A DNA stretch of 64,000 nucleotides from Lingula anatina (lineage: Eukaryota > Brachiopoda > Lingulata > Lingulida > Lingulidae), in contig NW_019775474.1 of the NCBI RefSeq assembly GCF_001039355.2, positions 199,325-263,324 on the forward strand, written 5' to 3'. The notes beneath the pieces are model-generated. The model was given only the letters and a program-made list of their open reading frames with translations. It ran no database searches and was not told the DNA's origin. The first letter of the stretch is position 1. Every line of letters begins with the position of its first letter. The position numbers were made by a program, and so were the translations under genes. This document shows positions 62,509-64,000 of this stretch, one piece after another.

Positions 62509-63931
62509 TCAAGGTATGTTAATATCAAATAATTCTCTCAAGAAAACGTTGGTAAAAACCCCAGAAGGATCAAGTTCTCTTCGGACGGTTTTAAACTTAT
62601 CCAAGTTGTCGCCGTAACTGGACCTCAGGCGTTCCTTTAAGGCTGGGAACACGTGAAGTCCTTTTCCCCAGTGAGGTCGCCCGTACTGACCAAGCTTATC
62701 CCATTCCGTCACAAGCTGAAAAATCGTATACCTATAGTGCATTTACAATGACCATCACCCAACAAGTATAATATACACATAAACAGCGACCATTAACACA
62801 ATAATGTATTCCTAAAAGCGCTACAAATATCAGTAAAAACAATGTTCCGCAAGCACATACATGTGGTTTCTACCCACTTTTATATTGCACGTTGTTTTTC
62901 AAGTATTGCATCGAGACCTGGCCTGCTTTGACACATTACTGTTGGCACTAACACGTGGTCAAAGTTTTGACGATCTGGGTCAGGTCGAAGGAAAAAAATA
63001 AAGACAAACTTTTAATTTTGATTCAAAAGTCAGCAAAATGGGGCGGAGACGCAATGTATTTTATGTAAATAAACGAAGACCAAGGCCTTTAACTAGAATA
63101 ACGTTTTTTTAATATCTTTGTACTTGTGTCCGTCCCCGTCTTGTTCAGTGTAATATTAGCCATTGTGAGAGCCCAAGTTCAACTGCTTTTGCTTTATACG
63201 AATTAGTATGGAATGGTATCTCCTAATACCGCCCGTATTTGCCCACCAACATTTATTAACTTTACTTTTTTTCAAGTGTTTGTATCTAACTCTATTTGAG
63301 AAAATCCTAGAACCAATATTAAATCTGCATATTTATGCCCGGCTTCTACACTTTTTGCTAGTGCCTGCGACAGAATTAAGGATAGGAAATAATTTTTCAC
63401 TGTTTGAAAACGACGTCTTAAAAATGGCAAACATGATGTAACTAAATAGGAATAATGTTTATTCTAAATGAAATATATCACAAACCAAAACGATTTAGTT
63501 ATAATGAGATGTGTGGCTATCTGCGTACCAGTATGTATCTATGAGAAAGAAGTATATGGGGATCCTAATGCATATATAAAACCGAAATTATATACTTTGC
63601 TACACTTCGATTCAGTCAGCTCAATATCCACCTGTTAAAAATAATTTTGCTATATTAACGCGTCCAGCATGACTTAAAGACACGGAACAATACATACCGC
63701 TGTTCCGAATGCCTTAAACTGCATTATTGCCATTGTAGAGGTTGGTTGACTGTGACTGTGAAAAGACACATAATGTTCAAACTCGTCAGGCTTCCCATTT
63801 TTACCACGAAATCGTGACTTCGAGGCTGGACAGAGGAAACAGTCTGCGCCTTTAAACCATCTGAAGAGTCCCTCCTGCATTGGCTGTATACCCTTCAGGT
63901 AGGAAACTCTATTCAGCAACAGCGACAACGC
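62509..63931 (-). CDS. FAD-dependent sugar-lactone-oxidase-like protein, copy 4, last two exons
   Basis: Exons 63931-63698 and 62715-62509 (TGA) match exons 9 and 10 of copies 2 and 3 in length and phase (234 and 207 bp). Exon 9 shows LLNRVSYLKGIQPMQEGLF and KGADCFLCPASKS. Exon 10 shows TEWDKLGQYGRPHWGKGLH and RRELDPSGVFTNVFLREL. The 5' part lies beyond the window edge, so the array continues. Nothing suggests a pseudogene in the part seen. Confidence 0.85.
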
Positions 63932-64000
63932 CTGAAGATAGAGAAGAGTTTTCGACAAAGATTCGTTTACTGTTGATTCAAGCATGTCTAAGAGGGTGTG

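Noticed and set aside
1-64000. tRNA, rRNA or CRISPR features
   Set aside because: No cloverleaf-like or ribosomal segments and no regularly spaced short repeats were seen on reading. CRISPR would not be expected in an animal genome.

Overview
The window is eukaryotic nuclear DNA. Genes are split by GT-AG introns, intergenic DNA is AT-rich, and there are LINE fragments, small foldback elements and many microsatellites. The axonemal protein HYDIN, a PAPS-type sulfotransferase and an array of lactone-oxidase-like flavoenzymes suggest a marine bilaterian invertebrate (ambulacrarian or lophotrochozoan in style). The species cannot be read from the sequence. Three places contain N (22361, 33058, 39309-39321), so this is a draft assembly.

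Layout. (1) 56-18410, plus strand: the last 33 exons of HYDIN, 2,276 in-frame codons followed by a stop. The 5' part lies outside the window. (2) 19992-21259, minus strand: the three 3' exons of a sulfotransferase gene, tail to tail with HYDIN. (3) 22361-33058: a block bounded by a single N on each side. It repeats the last eight HYDIN exons (23110-27485) and holds a complete five-exon copy of the same sulfotransferase (29185-32400). (4) 33059-34540: a near-identical repeat of the last 1.5 kb of that block, carrying only the two 5' sulfotransferase exons. (5) 34628-64000, minus strand: a head-to-tail array of FAD-dependent sugar-lactone-oxidase-like genes. Three are complete (10 exons each; 536, 529 and 526 aa) and the 3' end of a fourth runs off the window.

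Main interpretation. Sequence before the first N and sequence after the second N abut exactly on the inserted block. Joining them rebuilds one intact sulfotransferase gene. The HYDIN protein encoded by the two copies is identical despite roughly 50 silent changes, and divergence falls smoothly towards the join. The simplest reading is that 22362-33057 is the alternative haplotype of the flanking locus placed in tandem by the assembler. A recent true duplication remains possible.

Functional links. HYDIN belongs to the central pair of motile cilia. The sulfotransferase and the flavoenzymes are unrelated metabolic genes, and I see no operon-like or pathway link between the three. The least explained DNA is a cluster of four inverted repeats at 44881-45299, a nested palindrome next to a hammerhead-like core at 36100-36238, and several small transposon-like insertions that differ between the two haplotype-like copies.
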